Assembly (NCBI GenBank): GCA_946478765.1
Contig: CAMLDH010000228.1
Span: 1 to 6,436, forward strand
Source of the DNA: an uncultured Oxalobacteraceae bacterium
GTDB lineage: Bacteria > Pseudomonadota > Gammaproteobacteria > Burkholderiales > Burkholderiaceae
Direction: 5' to 3'
Length of the DNA stretch: 6,436 bases
Shown: piece after piece, positions 1-6,385 of the stretch
How positions within the stretch are numbered: position 1 is the stretch's first letter
How the letters are laid out: each line of letters opens with the position of its first letter
Position numbers and translations under genes: made by a program
The notes under the pieces: model-generated
The model's database searches: none
Seen by the model: only the letters and a program-made list of their open reading frames with translations
Told to the model about the DNA's origin: nothing

Positions 1-150
1 CTCGTTTTTTGTTTGTTTTTGTTTTTTTTTTTTTTTTTTTTTTCTCTCTTTTTTTCTTTTTTTTTTTTTTTTTTTTTGTTTGTTCTTTGCCTTCTTCTTT
101 TTTTATTTTAAACTAACTCATACCCTCACCCCCCCCCCCCCCCCCCCCCC
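1..150. repeat. Low-complexity T-rich tract followed by a C22 homopolymer
   Basis: The first 104 bases contain no A at all and are almost entirely T, with scattered C and only seven G. There are uninterrupted T runs at 22-43 (22 bases) and 57-77 (21 bases). A short mixed stretch follows, then an uninterrupted run of 22 C at 129-150, after which ordinary sequence starts abruptly. Nothing here codes for a recognisable protein. Runs this long are rare in proteobacterial chromosomes, and two different homopolymers side by side at a window edge suggest low-quality contig-end sequence. A genuine simple-sequence tract upstream of the first gene cannot be excluded. A weak promoter-like pair (TTGCCT at 87-92, TAAACT at 109-114, 16-base spacer) lies inside it but is not persuasive in such biased sequence. 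Confidence 0.85.
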
Positions 151-205
151 ACGCTAAAAACGCGGCTTTTTCTTCCGGAAGGATTTGCCGGAGGCGGTAC
201 TAGGC

Positions 206-210
206 AAGGG
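206..210 (+). promoter_or_regulatory. Putative ribosome binding site of the GGDEF-EAL gene
   Basis: AAGGG ends three bases before the ATG at 214, which is closer than usual. A better core, GGAGG at 190-194, lies 19 bases from the ATG, which is too far. The frame is open upstream to a TAA at 109-111, but no in-frame ATG, GTG or TTG occurs between that stop and 214, so the start is fixed despite the mediocre site. A 10-base palindrome, CTTCCGGAAG (172-181), lies in the same leader; its meaning is unknown. Confidence 0.45.
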
Positions 211-213
211 AAT

Positions 214-2964
214 ATGATCAACACTTCCGACGATCCGGCAAGTACGCCTGCCCAGCACTTGCGGCTTGCGTTAGGCGTTTTTCTTGCGTTGCTGCTTACC
301 GCGCTGGGCATCAGCTATTGGATGTACAACCGGCAAGTGGTGGTGCAAGAAGAGCAAGTCAAAGAGTCGCTGGCGCGTATTGCGAGCATCAGGGCCAGCA
401 CGGTCGGATCGTTTATTCATGAACGCATCGGCGATGCGCAGGTGGTCAGCATTGGCAACCTCCTTGGCGACGTTGTTAGTTCTTTGACGCAACCGGGCGA
501 CAAGTCCGCACGCGCAAAAATACAAGTGCGGACGCAGCTCAATTCGCTCAAAGAATCCTATGGCTACCTGGGGGGCGCCATTTTTGACGCCCGCGGCAAT
601 CTCCTGGTTTCCACTGAAGACGCCGTGCAGCCAAGCGATGACGTTGCCGCCCGACTCGTCAAGCAGGTTCTCGCTTCGGGGGCGTTGCGCATTTCTCCCA
701 TCCGGTCGGCGATCATTTCCGGCAAGCCCTACCGTGCAATGGATATTGCCACGCCAATTTTTACCGCCAACAACCCGAAAGGGAAAATTGCTGCTGTTCT
801 TTTGCTGAGATTCGATCCGCAAAAGGAAATTTATCCGTCGCTTCAAGTCGTGGCGCCTTTCCCCAACCTGCCCAACGATGTCCTGCTCGCCGAGATCCGG
901 GGACAGCAGGTGGTCGCGCTCAGCGACCCCCGTTCCGGGCGCTACCGCTATCTTGATGTATTGCCGGTCAAGCCGGCGCAGTTGCTCCAGAGCGCCACAT
1001 CGGCAACCGGCTCTCTTGTGTTTCTGGCCGCGCCGGACGACAGGTTCGTTGCTGCCGTTCGCCCCGTCGCTGGCGTTTCATGGTTCGTGGTTGCGATGAG
1101 CGCCGAGAATGCCATCCGTGCCAATGTCCGGAAAACCGCCTGGACCATCGCTGCATTCAGCATCGTCACGCTGTGTGTGTTGGGGGTGGGGATCCTGTTG
1201 TGGTGGAAGTACAAGGAAAGCGAATATCAGTTGGCCACCTTGCAAACGGAAAGCAAAAGGCGCTTCGTGCAGAAGCAGTACGATTACTTGTCGAAATACG
1301 CGAACGACATGATCATTCTGAGCGATGCCGGTTACCGGATTCTTGAAGCGAACGACAAGGCTCTGCAGGTGCTGGGACACCCTATGTCTTCGCTGGCGGG
1401 ACAGTCGCTGGCGGCCTTGTCTGCGCCTTCCAGTCAAGACGGCTTGAAAGAAAGCCTGAGCAGGCTGTATCTTGAGGGAACGGCCATTTTCGAAACCTTT
1501 CTGCAGCGGCACGACAACACTGTTTTTCCCGTGGAGATCAGTGCACGGACCATCGACCTTGGCGAAGAATCCTTTAATCAGTTTATCTGCCGCGACATCA
1601 GCGAGCGAAAGGAAGCAGAGCGCAAAATCCAGTTTTTGGCCTACTACGACAACGTTACCACGCTGCCGAATCGCAGCCTGCTGAACGATCGCCTGGAACA
1701 GGCGATTCACATGGCCACGCGCAACGGGAAAAAGGTGGCTGTCCTGTTCCTGGATCTCGATAACTTCAAGAACATCAACGACTCGTTAGGCCACCCGATC
1801 GGCGACATGGTGCTGTACTCGGTGGGGCAGCGTCTTCTTGCATGCGTACGGGAGGAAGATACCGTGGCGCGCATCGGCGGCGACGAGTTCCTGATCCTGC
1901 TCCCGGAGCTTGACAAGGGCGAACAAGCCCGTCCCGTCGCCGAAAAAATCATTACCCAGGTAACCAGGCCGCTTTCGCTCCAGGAGCACCGGATTTATAC
2001 CACCACCAGCATCGGCATCAGTCTTTTCCCTAATGATTCAAAAGAAGTATCCGACTTGATCAAGTACGCGGATTCGGCGCTCTATGAAGCCAAGAGCCGC
2101 GGCCGCAACAATTATCAATTCTTCACACAGGCGCTGAACGACCAGATTACGAGAGTCGCCGAAATTGAACGGCAACTGCGGCAGGCAATGGAGGGTGGCG
2201 AGCTTCGTCTTTGGTATCAACCGCAGATCGATACCAGGGACGGAACGGTCATCGGCGCCGAAGCGTTGCTGCGCTGGCAGCACGGCATGGTTCTGGACAA
2301 TTTCACGCCGACCGATTTCATTATCGTTGCGGAAGAGCGCGGACTGATCACGAAATTGGGTGAGTGGACCATACGCGAGGCGTGCGCGCAGTGCCGCCGT
2401 TGGCAATTGAAAGGGCTGCGCGCGGTGCCGGTTGCCGTAAACGTTTCGCCGATTCAGCTGCAGCAGAAGGACTTCGCGGCACTGGTGCTCGGCATACTGC
2501 GCGAGTCAGACCTGGATGCCTCTTACCTGGAGCTCGAGATTACGGAAACATCGATCATGCGAAGAGCGCAAATTGTGGCCGATCTGGCCATGCAACTGCG
2601 GGGTTCCGGCGTGCGCATCAGCATCGATGATTTTGGCATGGGTTATTCCAGTCTCAGCTATCTCAAGCATATTCCTATCGACAAGATCAAGATAGATCAG
2701 TCATTTGTGTTCGACATGCTGCACGACGCGGAAGATGAAACGATCACCCAAACCATCGTGAATCTGGGACAAAACCTGCGGCTGCGCGTCATTGCCGAAG
2801 GCGTCGAGTCGCAAGCGCAAATGGAGAAGCTGTTGTCCTTCGGCTGCCATGAAGCGCAAGGATTCTTTTACAGCGAAGCGGTTTGTTCGGATACATTTCA
2901 AACCTTTCTGGCAAACGACTGGCGCTTTGCGGGGATGGCGGCTGAACGCCGCGATCGCCGTTGA
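214..2964 (+). CDS. Membrane sensor PAS-GGDEF-EAL protein (dual diguanylate cyclase/phosphodiesterase)
   Basis: A 916-residue inner-membrane protein predicted to make and/or hydrolyse cyclic-di-GMP in the cytoplasm in response to a periplasmic signal. Domains in order: transmembrane helix about 16-38; periplasmic region about 39-307, probably Cache-like; second helix about 309-331; PAS with PAC-like end about 353-465; GGDEF about 475-635; EAL about 655-900. The GGDEF domain keeps DLDNFKNIND (514-523), the active-site GGDEF (555-559) and the product-inhibition site RxxD (R546, D549) five residues before it. The EAL domain keeps EALLRW (E683), N743 of NVS, E775 and E778 of ELEITE, D805-D806 of DDFGMGYSSL, K826, E862 and Q882. 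These are the metal-binding and catalytic positions known from the family, so hydrolysis is expected. Which activity dominates cannot be told from sequence; in many such hybrids the GGDEF half is regulatory. The ATG at 214 is the only possible start in this frame. A second cyclic-di-GMP gene follows 310 bases downstream in the same direction. The signal sensed is unknown. Confidence 0.95.
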   Translation: MINTSDDPASTPAQHLRLALGVFLALLLTALGISYWMYNRQVVVQEEQVKESLARIASIRASTVGSFIHERIGDAQVVSIGNLLGDVVSSLTQPGDKSARAKIQVRTQLNSLKESYGYLGGAIFDARGNLLVSTEDAVQPSDDVAARLVKQVLASGALRISPIRSAIISGKPYRAMDIATPIFTANNPKGKIAAVLLLRFDPQKEIYPSLQVVAPFPNLPNDVLLAEIRGQQVVALSDPRSGRYRYLDVLPVKPAQLLQSATSATGSLVFLAAPDDRFVAAVRPVAGVSWFVVAMSAENAIRANVRKTAWTIAAFSIVTLCVLGVGILLWWKYKESEYQLATLQTESKRRFVQKQYDYLSKYANDMIILSDAGYRILEANDKALQVLGHPMSSLAGQSLAALSAPSSQDGLKESLSRLYLEGTAIFETFLQRHDNTVFPVEISARTIDLGEESFNQFICRDISERKEAERKIQFLAYYDNVTTLPNRSLLNDRLEQAIHMATRNGKKVAVLFLDLDNFKNINDSLGHPIGDMVLYSVGQRLLACVREEDTVARIGGDEFLILLPELDKGEQARPVAEKIITQVTRPLSLQEHRIYTTTSIGISLFPNDSKEVSDLIKYADSALYEAKSRGRNNYQFFTQALNDQITRVAEIERQLRQAMEGGELRLWYQPQIDTRDGTVIGAEALLRWQHGMVLDNFTPTDFIIVAEERGLITKLGEWTIREACAQCRRWQLKGLRAVPVAVNVSPIQLQQKDFAALVLGILRESDLDASYLELEITETSIMRRAQIVADLAMQLRGSGVRISIDDFGMGYSSLSYLKHIPIDKIKIDQSFVFDMLHDAEDETITQTIVNLGQNLRLRVIAEGVESQAQMEKLLSFGCHEAQGFFYSEAVCSDTFQTFLANDWRFAGMAAERRDRR

Positions 2965-3274
2965 TCGCCCTTGCATTGCCGCTACCTCTCGCCGTTTTCA
3001 CCATTGGCATGCGCCGAACCGACGATCAGGGGATCGGTCATGCGCGGCTCGAAGCAGGCGCGGCTCTTTTTGCGTCGCCGAAAACCAGAACTTGAACAAA
3101 TGTGTGCGGAATTGCACTGCAACATATTGCGCTCTGGATAGACCCTGCCGCATACTCATCAGCAGTTCGCATGCCAGGCGCCTCCGCTTTGAAGCGGAGG
3201 CGCCTGGACTGAACATGCATGCGGCAGTGCCCCTCTCTCGCAGCCGCCCCCATGAATCTCTTTCAAGTCGTCAC
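2965..3274. other. 310-base gap between the two cyclic-di-GMP genes
   Basis: No convincing gene is present. The frame of the downstream cyclase happens to be open through the whole gap, but its translation there is rich in R, S, C and H and matches nothing I know. The main structure is the inverted repeat at 3174-3207. GATCGCC occurs twice ten bases apart at the very start (2953-2959, 2963-2969), overlapping the stop codon. A loose dyad (ACCGA...TCGGT) lies near 3018-3038. I find no strong sigma-70 promoter: TTGCAC at 3112-3117 has only a poor -10 partner (TGGATA, 3135-3140). Confidence 0.6.
3169..3218. repeat. Perfect 16-bp inverted repeat with extended flanking arms (hairpin)
   Basis: Bases 3174-3189 pair perfectly with 3192-3207, giving a GC-rich stem; realistically about 14 bp closed by a TTTGAA loop. 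Outside this, GCATG (3169-3173) can pair with CATGC (3214-3218), leaving a 6-base bulge (ACTGAA, 3208-3213) on one side. There is no T run on either strand next to the stem, so it is not a canonical intrinsic terminator, though it may still end transcription of the upstream gene or protect its 3' end. GGAGG at 3196-3200 in the 3' arm is the only good Shine-Dalgarno-like core upstream of the next gene, so structure could also affect its translation. Only one copy is present, so I cannot tell whether it belongs to a dispersed repeat family. Confidence 0.75.
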
Positions 3275-4756
3275 ATGCGCCTCTTTTCGGAAAAATATCG
3301 TCTTCTCGGCTGGCTCAGCGTGGTGCTGGCGCTTGGCTTTTTGACTACCAGCATCGCCGGTTACATCGTGCCGCGCGACGCGATCCGGCAAGGCATTGCC
3401 GAACAGGCATTGCCGCTCACCGGCGACCACATCTATTCGGAAATCCAGAAAGACTTGCTGCGGCCGGTATTCATTTCATCGCTGATGGCCCACGATACCT
3501 TTGTGCGCGACTGGATATTGAATGGGGAAAGCGACACCACGCAAATCGTGCGCTATCTGAAAGAACTCAAACAAAAATACAGTACCCTCACCAGCTTCCT
3601 GGTGTCGGCGCGCACGCATCAGTATTACTACGCCGACGGCGTATTGAAATCAGTGCAGGAAAGCGAGCCGCGCGACCAATGGTTTTTCCGCGTGCAGGAC
3701 ATGAAAGCGCCGTACGAGACCAATGTCGATCCCGACCCGGCAAACCGCAACACGATGACCATCTTCATCAATCACCGAATACTGGATGACAACGGTGACT
3801 TCATTGGCGTCGCCGGCGTCGGCCTGACGCTCGATACGATGACGCACCTGCTCGACAGCTACCAGACGCGCTTCCATCGCAACATCTATTTTGTCGATGC
3901 ACAAGGCGCCATTGTCCTGGCCGGCCAATCGATGAAGCAGGCGCGCGGGTCGATCCGCGCGCTGCCCGGCATGCGCGACATCGCCGCCAACATCATCAAT
4001 CACAGCCCGACGCCGACCCAGCTTGAATACCGTCTGGACAAGGGCGTCGTGCTGGTCAATTCGCGCTTCATTCCGGAACTCGGCTGGTATCTGGTGGTCG
4101 AGCAGAATGTCAGCGACGATGTGAAGCCGTTGCAGCAGGTGTTTGCGCTCAATCTCGCCATCAGCGCGGGGGTGACTTTGTTGGCGCTGGCGATGACGCT
4201 ATTGGCGGCCAACCGTTATCAACGGCGGTTGCAGCGCATGGCCGCTACCGATGCGCTGACGGGCCTGGCCAACCGGCAGGCGTTCGAAATCCTGCTGCAG
4301 CAATCGCTGCTGGACGTGACGCGCACCGGCTATCCATTGTCGACCATCCTGTTCGACATCGACCTGTTCAAGGAGATCAACGATCGCCACGGCCATCTGG
4401 CCGGCGACCGGGTGCTCTCCGCCATTGCCCAATTGGGCCGCGACGCGGTGCGCGAGAACGACATCGTCGCGCGCTGGGGTGGCGAGGAATTCGTGATCCT
4501 GCTGCGTAATTGTCCGCTGGAAAACGCGTATCGCATGGCGGAAAAATTGCGCGACGCGATTGCCGGCCACGACTTCAAGCTGGCGCATCCGCCGATGACG
4601 ATCACGGCCAGTTTCGGGGTTGCCGAACATGCGCTGGAAGAATCGGCAGCCAGTTTGTTCGCGCGGGCGGACAAGGCGCTGTACGAGGCGAAGGCGGCGG
4701 GGCGCAATTGCGTTGAAGTGTCAGTGGCGAAGGAGACCGAAGCGGAGGCTGTGTAG
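3275..4756 (+). CDS. Membrane Cache-sensor diguanylate cyclase (GGEEF)
   Basis: A 493-residue inner-membrane enzyme predicted to condense two GTP into cyclic-di-GMP. Layout: short basic N-terminus (MRLFSEKYR), transmembrane helix about 11-31, periplasmic double-Cache-like sensor about 35-285, second helix about 291-312, then a C-terminal GGDEF domain about 320-482. The sensor has the conserved-looking stretches DQWFF (134-138), IFINHR (163-168) and FIGVAGVGL (176-184) seen in Cache-sensor cyclases. The catalytic domain has DALTGLANR (326-334), DIDLFKEIND (361-370), GGEEF (402-406) and the inhibitory RxxD (R393, D396) five residues upstream. It should therefore be active and feedback inhibited. 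There is no EAL domain. The start is uncertain: the ATG at 3275 gives the most natural N-terminus before the first helix but lacks a good ribosome site. An in-frame ATG at 3215 would add 20 residues and sits 14 bases after GGAGG in the hairpin arm; an in-frame GTG at 3227 is also possible. The ligand is unknown. Confidence 0.93.
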   Translation: MRLFSEKYRLLGWLSVVLALGFLTTSIAGYIVPRDAIRQGIAEQALPLTGDHIYSEIQKDLLRPVFISSLMAHDTFVRDWILNGESDTTQIVRYLKELKQKYSTLTSFLVSARTHQYYYADGVLKSVQESEPRDQWFFRVQDMKAPYETNVDPDPANRNTMTIFINHRILDDNGDFIGVAGVGLTLDTMTHLLDSYQTRFHRNIYFVDAQGAIVLAGQSMKQARGSIRALPGMRDIAANIINHSPTPTQLEYRLDKGVVLVNSRFIPELGWYLVVEQNVSDDVKPLQQVFALNLAISAGVTLLALAMTLLAANRYQRRLQRMAATDALTGLANRQAFEILLQQSLLDVTRTGYPLSTILFDIDLFKEINDRHGHLAGDRVLSAIAQLGRDAVRENDIVARWGGEEFVILLRNCPLENAYRMAEKLRDAIAGHDFKLAHPPMTITASFGVAEHALEESAASLFARADKALYEAKAAGRNCVEVSVAKETEAEAV

Positions 4757-4957
4757 CGCCATTTGGAAATTATTGTAAAACATTGCCATACAAATAAATG
4801 ATTCCTCGCAAGCGCTGGCAAGGAACATTTTGGTTTGGCATTGTTTTTTGTTGGAGATCAATAAGAGGTAGTTGCTTTTTCATTAAGTTCGAATCTCGAC
4901 TTTTTCCCGGCTTGATTGCAGGAAAAAAGACATTGATAAACTCAACTATGAGAACTT
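4757..4957. other. 201-base gap upstream of the lipoprotein gene
   Basis: This gap is visibly more AT-rich than the flanking genes and probably holds the lipoprotein promoter. Candidates are weak: TTGATT (4912-4917) with GATAAA (4935-4940) and a 17-base spacer would start transcription only about ten bases before the ATG; TTGGCA (4835-4840) with ATCAAT (4857-4862) and a 16-base spacer would leave a leader of roughly 90 bases. An orphan Shine-Dalgarno-like AAGAGG (4863-4868) has no usable ORF behind it. I see no convincing Fur box. The inverted repeat at 4802-4825 is listed separately. Confidence 0.5.
4802..4825. repeat. 24-base imperfect inverted repeat after the cyclase gene
   Basis: TTCCT at 4802-4806 pairs with AGGAA at 4821-4825, and the interior (GC, then AGCGCT at the centre) continues the symmetry. 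Ten of twelve position pairs are complementary; the mismatches are 4807/4820 and 4810/4817. It lies 45 bases after the cyclase stop. T-rich sequence follows but not directly, with a T6 run only at 4843-4848, so it could be an imperfect terminator or, since the symmetry is centred and has no loop, a binding site for a dimeric regulator. The sequence does not decide between these. Confidence 0.45.
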
Positions 4958-6385
4958 ATGCCTACCTATCCGCAACGCACATTCCTTTCCCTGCTCTTGA
5001 TCACTTCCGTGGCTGGCTGCGGGGGAGGCAGCTCAGTCGCCAATATTCCAGCAGCCGCAAATACCAATCAACCGTCGCCAGCCAGCCCTGCACCCACTTC
5101 CGCGCCGATGAGCATGTCGTGTGTTGACGGGCCGACCTATCAATGCAGCGGCAGCAGCATCATCAGGGTCGATAACGGTGTGACGTTGACAAGTTCAGGT
5201 GTGCAAACTTATGGCAAGTCCACCAATGACCTTGCGACGCCGATCGAGTCCATCAAGAAAGCGTTCGGTCTCACCGTGGCCTCCGGCGGCATCGCGGAAA
5301 TCAGGCTGGACAAGGACAGCAACGGCCTTGTATCGAAGGCAGCGGTGTTGTTAAGCAACCTCGGTATTTCCTGGGATGCCAAGACTGACCGGCCTCAAAT
5401 CCTGGAAACATTCGCGACAACGCCAGGCCGTGTCCTGCTCGATGCAAACGGCGCACTCACCTTCAGCACTATTCCAGACAGTGCGGACCTGAACTACTAT
5501 GACTACGCGCTCAAAGGCGCGGCTGCCACGCAAAAGAACTACGCTAACAACGTGTACTTTCCTCGTGCAAATCCATCGCGCTGCACCGCCGATATGGCGA
5601 CGTGCCCCGCGGTTGAAACAACCGGGATCAAGTACCAGGCGGGCGCCTGGCGCACGGGTGGGAGAAATCCGGATTCGACGGAAGCCAGCCGGTTGCATGA
5701 GGATGGCGATCTTTATGCCGGCAATGGCGTGCCGGACGCGAATGGCAACCAGACCATCCTGCCTAAGGGAACCGGGTTCGGCACCGCTTATCCTGGATTT
5801 AAAGGGTATCGAAGTTTCTTGAACTGGAGTTTTCAATACGGGAACCTGGCGGCATGGGTCACGCAGGACACGGTCCATATCAACGAATGGGCAGGCGGCG
5901 ACAATGAGCACAACAAGAATCGCCGTGGCATGGTGGCATTCGGCAAGGTATCTGATCCTGCCACGATTCCGACAACCGGTTTAGCGACCTATTCCGGCTT
6001 TGCCTACGGCTGGCACACCCGAAACGCCACGGAGGATGTCTCTTTCTTCCGCGGAGAAGCAACCGTTACCGTGGATTTCGCTACGAGGAAGGTGGTCGTC
6101 ACGTTCCGGGATACGGCGACCTACAATGCGTCCGCTACGCCGGTGCCAGTCGCGCTCACGACCACCACGGCAATGGGCGCCGCGGGAGGGAACGCCGCAC
6201 ACTACCTGACCGGCGCGGTGGACAACGGCTCGCTCAAGGGAGGGCTCAGCGGCCGCTACTTCGGACCGGTGGTCACGAGCGGCACGAGCGGCACGGGTCC
6301 AGCGGAGGTTGGTGGCGCATTTACGCTGTCGAATTCGACGACCGGCGAAACGGCAGTGGGAGGCTTCATTGCTCGCAAGCAGTAA
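4958..6385 (+). CDS. TbpB-like surface lipoprotein (transferrin-binding-protein-like)
   Basis: A 475-residue predicted lipoprotein. A short signal peptide ends in the lipobox VAGC with the lipidated cysteine at C21, followed by GGGSS. A glycine at +2 favours the outer membrane, and glycine-rich sequence after the cysteine is common in surface lipoproteins such as neisserial TbpB. Residues 27-52 are an A/P/S/T-rich linker. Two close cysteine pairs (C55/C63 and C209/C216) could form disulfides. I do not recognise residues about 55-335, which are rich in aromatic residues, G and N. Residues about 340-475 resemble the C-terminal eight-stranded barrel of TbpB/HphA-type proteins: FRGEATVTVDF (364-374), GGLSGRYFGP (428-437), AEVGGAF (449-455) and a final GGF strand (468-470). 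Known relatives bind transferrin, haemoglobin, haem or other host ligands and are often exported by Slam; neither ligand nor exporter can be assigned here. The ATG at 4958 is forced by an in-frame TGA at 4949-4951; its ribosome site is weak (GAGA, 4950-4953). The coding region is complete. Confidence 0.75.
   Translation: MPTYPQRTFLSLLLITSVAGCGGGSSVANIPAAANTNQPSPASPAPTSAPMSMSCVDGPTYQCSGSSIIRVDNGVTLTSSGVQTYGKSTNDLATPIESIKKAFGLTVASGGIAEIRLDKDSNGLVSKAAVLLSNLGISWDAKTDRPQILETFATTPGRVLLDANGALTFSTIPDSADLNYYDYALKGAAATQKNYANNVYFPRANPSRCTADMATCPAVETTGIKYQAGAWRTGGRNPDSTEASRLHEDGDLYAGNGVPDANGNQTILPKGTGFGTAYPGFKGYRSFLNWSFQYGNLAAWVTQDTVHINEWAGGDNEHNKNRRGMVAFGKVSDPATIPTTGLATYSGFAYGWHTRNATEDVSFFRGEATVTVDFATRKVVVTFRDTATYNASATPVPVALTTTTAMGAAGGNAAHYLTGAVDNGSLKGGLSGRYFGPVVTSGTSGTGPAEVGGAFTLSNSTTGETAVGGFIARKQ
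6274..6291 (+). repeat. 9-bp tandem duplication inside the lipoprotein gene
   Basis: CACGAGCGG occurs twice in direct succession (6274-6282, 6283-6291), followed by a partial third copy (CACGGG). The frame is kept and it encodes Thr-Ser-Gly repeats (T440-G447), probably a flexible loop between the last strands of the barrel. Loop-length variation here would be tolerated. Confidence 0.6.

Noticed and set aside
271..846. Antisense ORF of 191 codons opposite the periplasmic sensor region
   Set aside because: No motif or signal is visible, and the sense strand encodes a coherent membrane and sensor region.
1078..1710. Antisense ORF of 210 codons inside the GGDEF-EAL gene
   Set aside because: It lies wholly antisense to a gene with clear domain motifs, and its translation shows no recognisable domain; typical shadow frame in GC-rich sequence.
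3018..3038. Loose dyad ACCGA...TCGGT
   Set aside because: The arms need an internal two-base offset to pair, and such short GATC-rich dyads are common by chance.
2792..3274. Upstream extension of the cyclase frame, open for 483 bases before the chosen start
   Set aside because: It overlaps the well-supported end of the GGDEF-EAL gene in another frame, its translation is basic and compositionally odd, and the natural N-terminus before the first membrane helix begins at 3275.
2965..3274. Cyclic-di-GMP riboswitch between the two cyclic-di-GMP genes
   Set aside because: The gap shows one simple hairpin and some loose dyads, not the multi-helix conserved core of the known GEMM classes.
4757..4957. 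Fur box upstream of the TbpB-like gene
   Set aside because: The AT-rich words here (for example AAATTATTG and AATAAATGATT) do not form the required 7-1-7 dyad.
4798..5127. Sense ORF of 109 codons overlapping the lipoprotein start
   Set aside because: Its second half overlaps the lipoprotein in another frame, it has no ribosome site, and its translation is unconvincing.
5351..5911. Antisense ORF of 186 codons opposite the lipoprotein
   Set aside because: No recognisable domain, and it is fully covered by a sense gene with a lipobox and barrel motifs.
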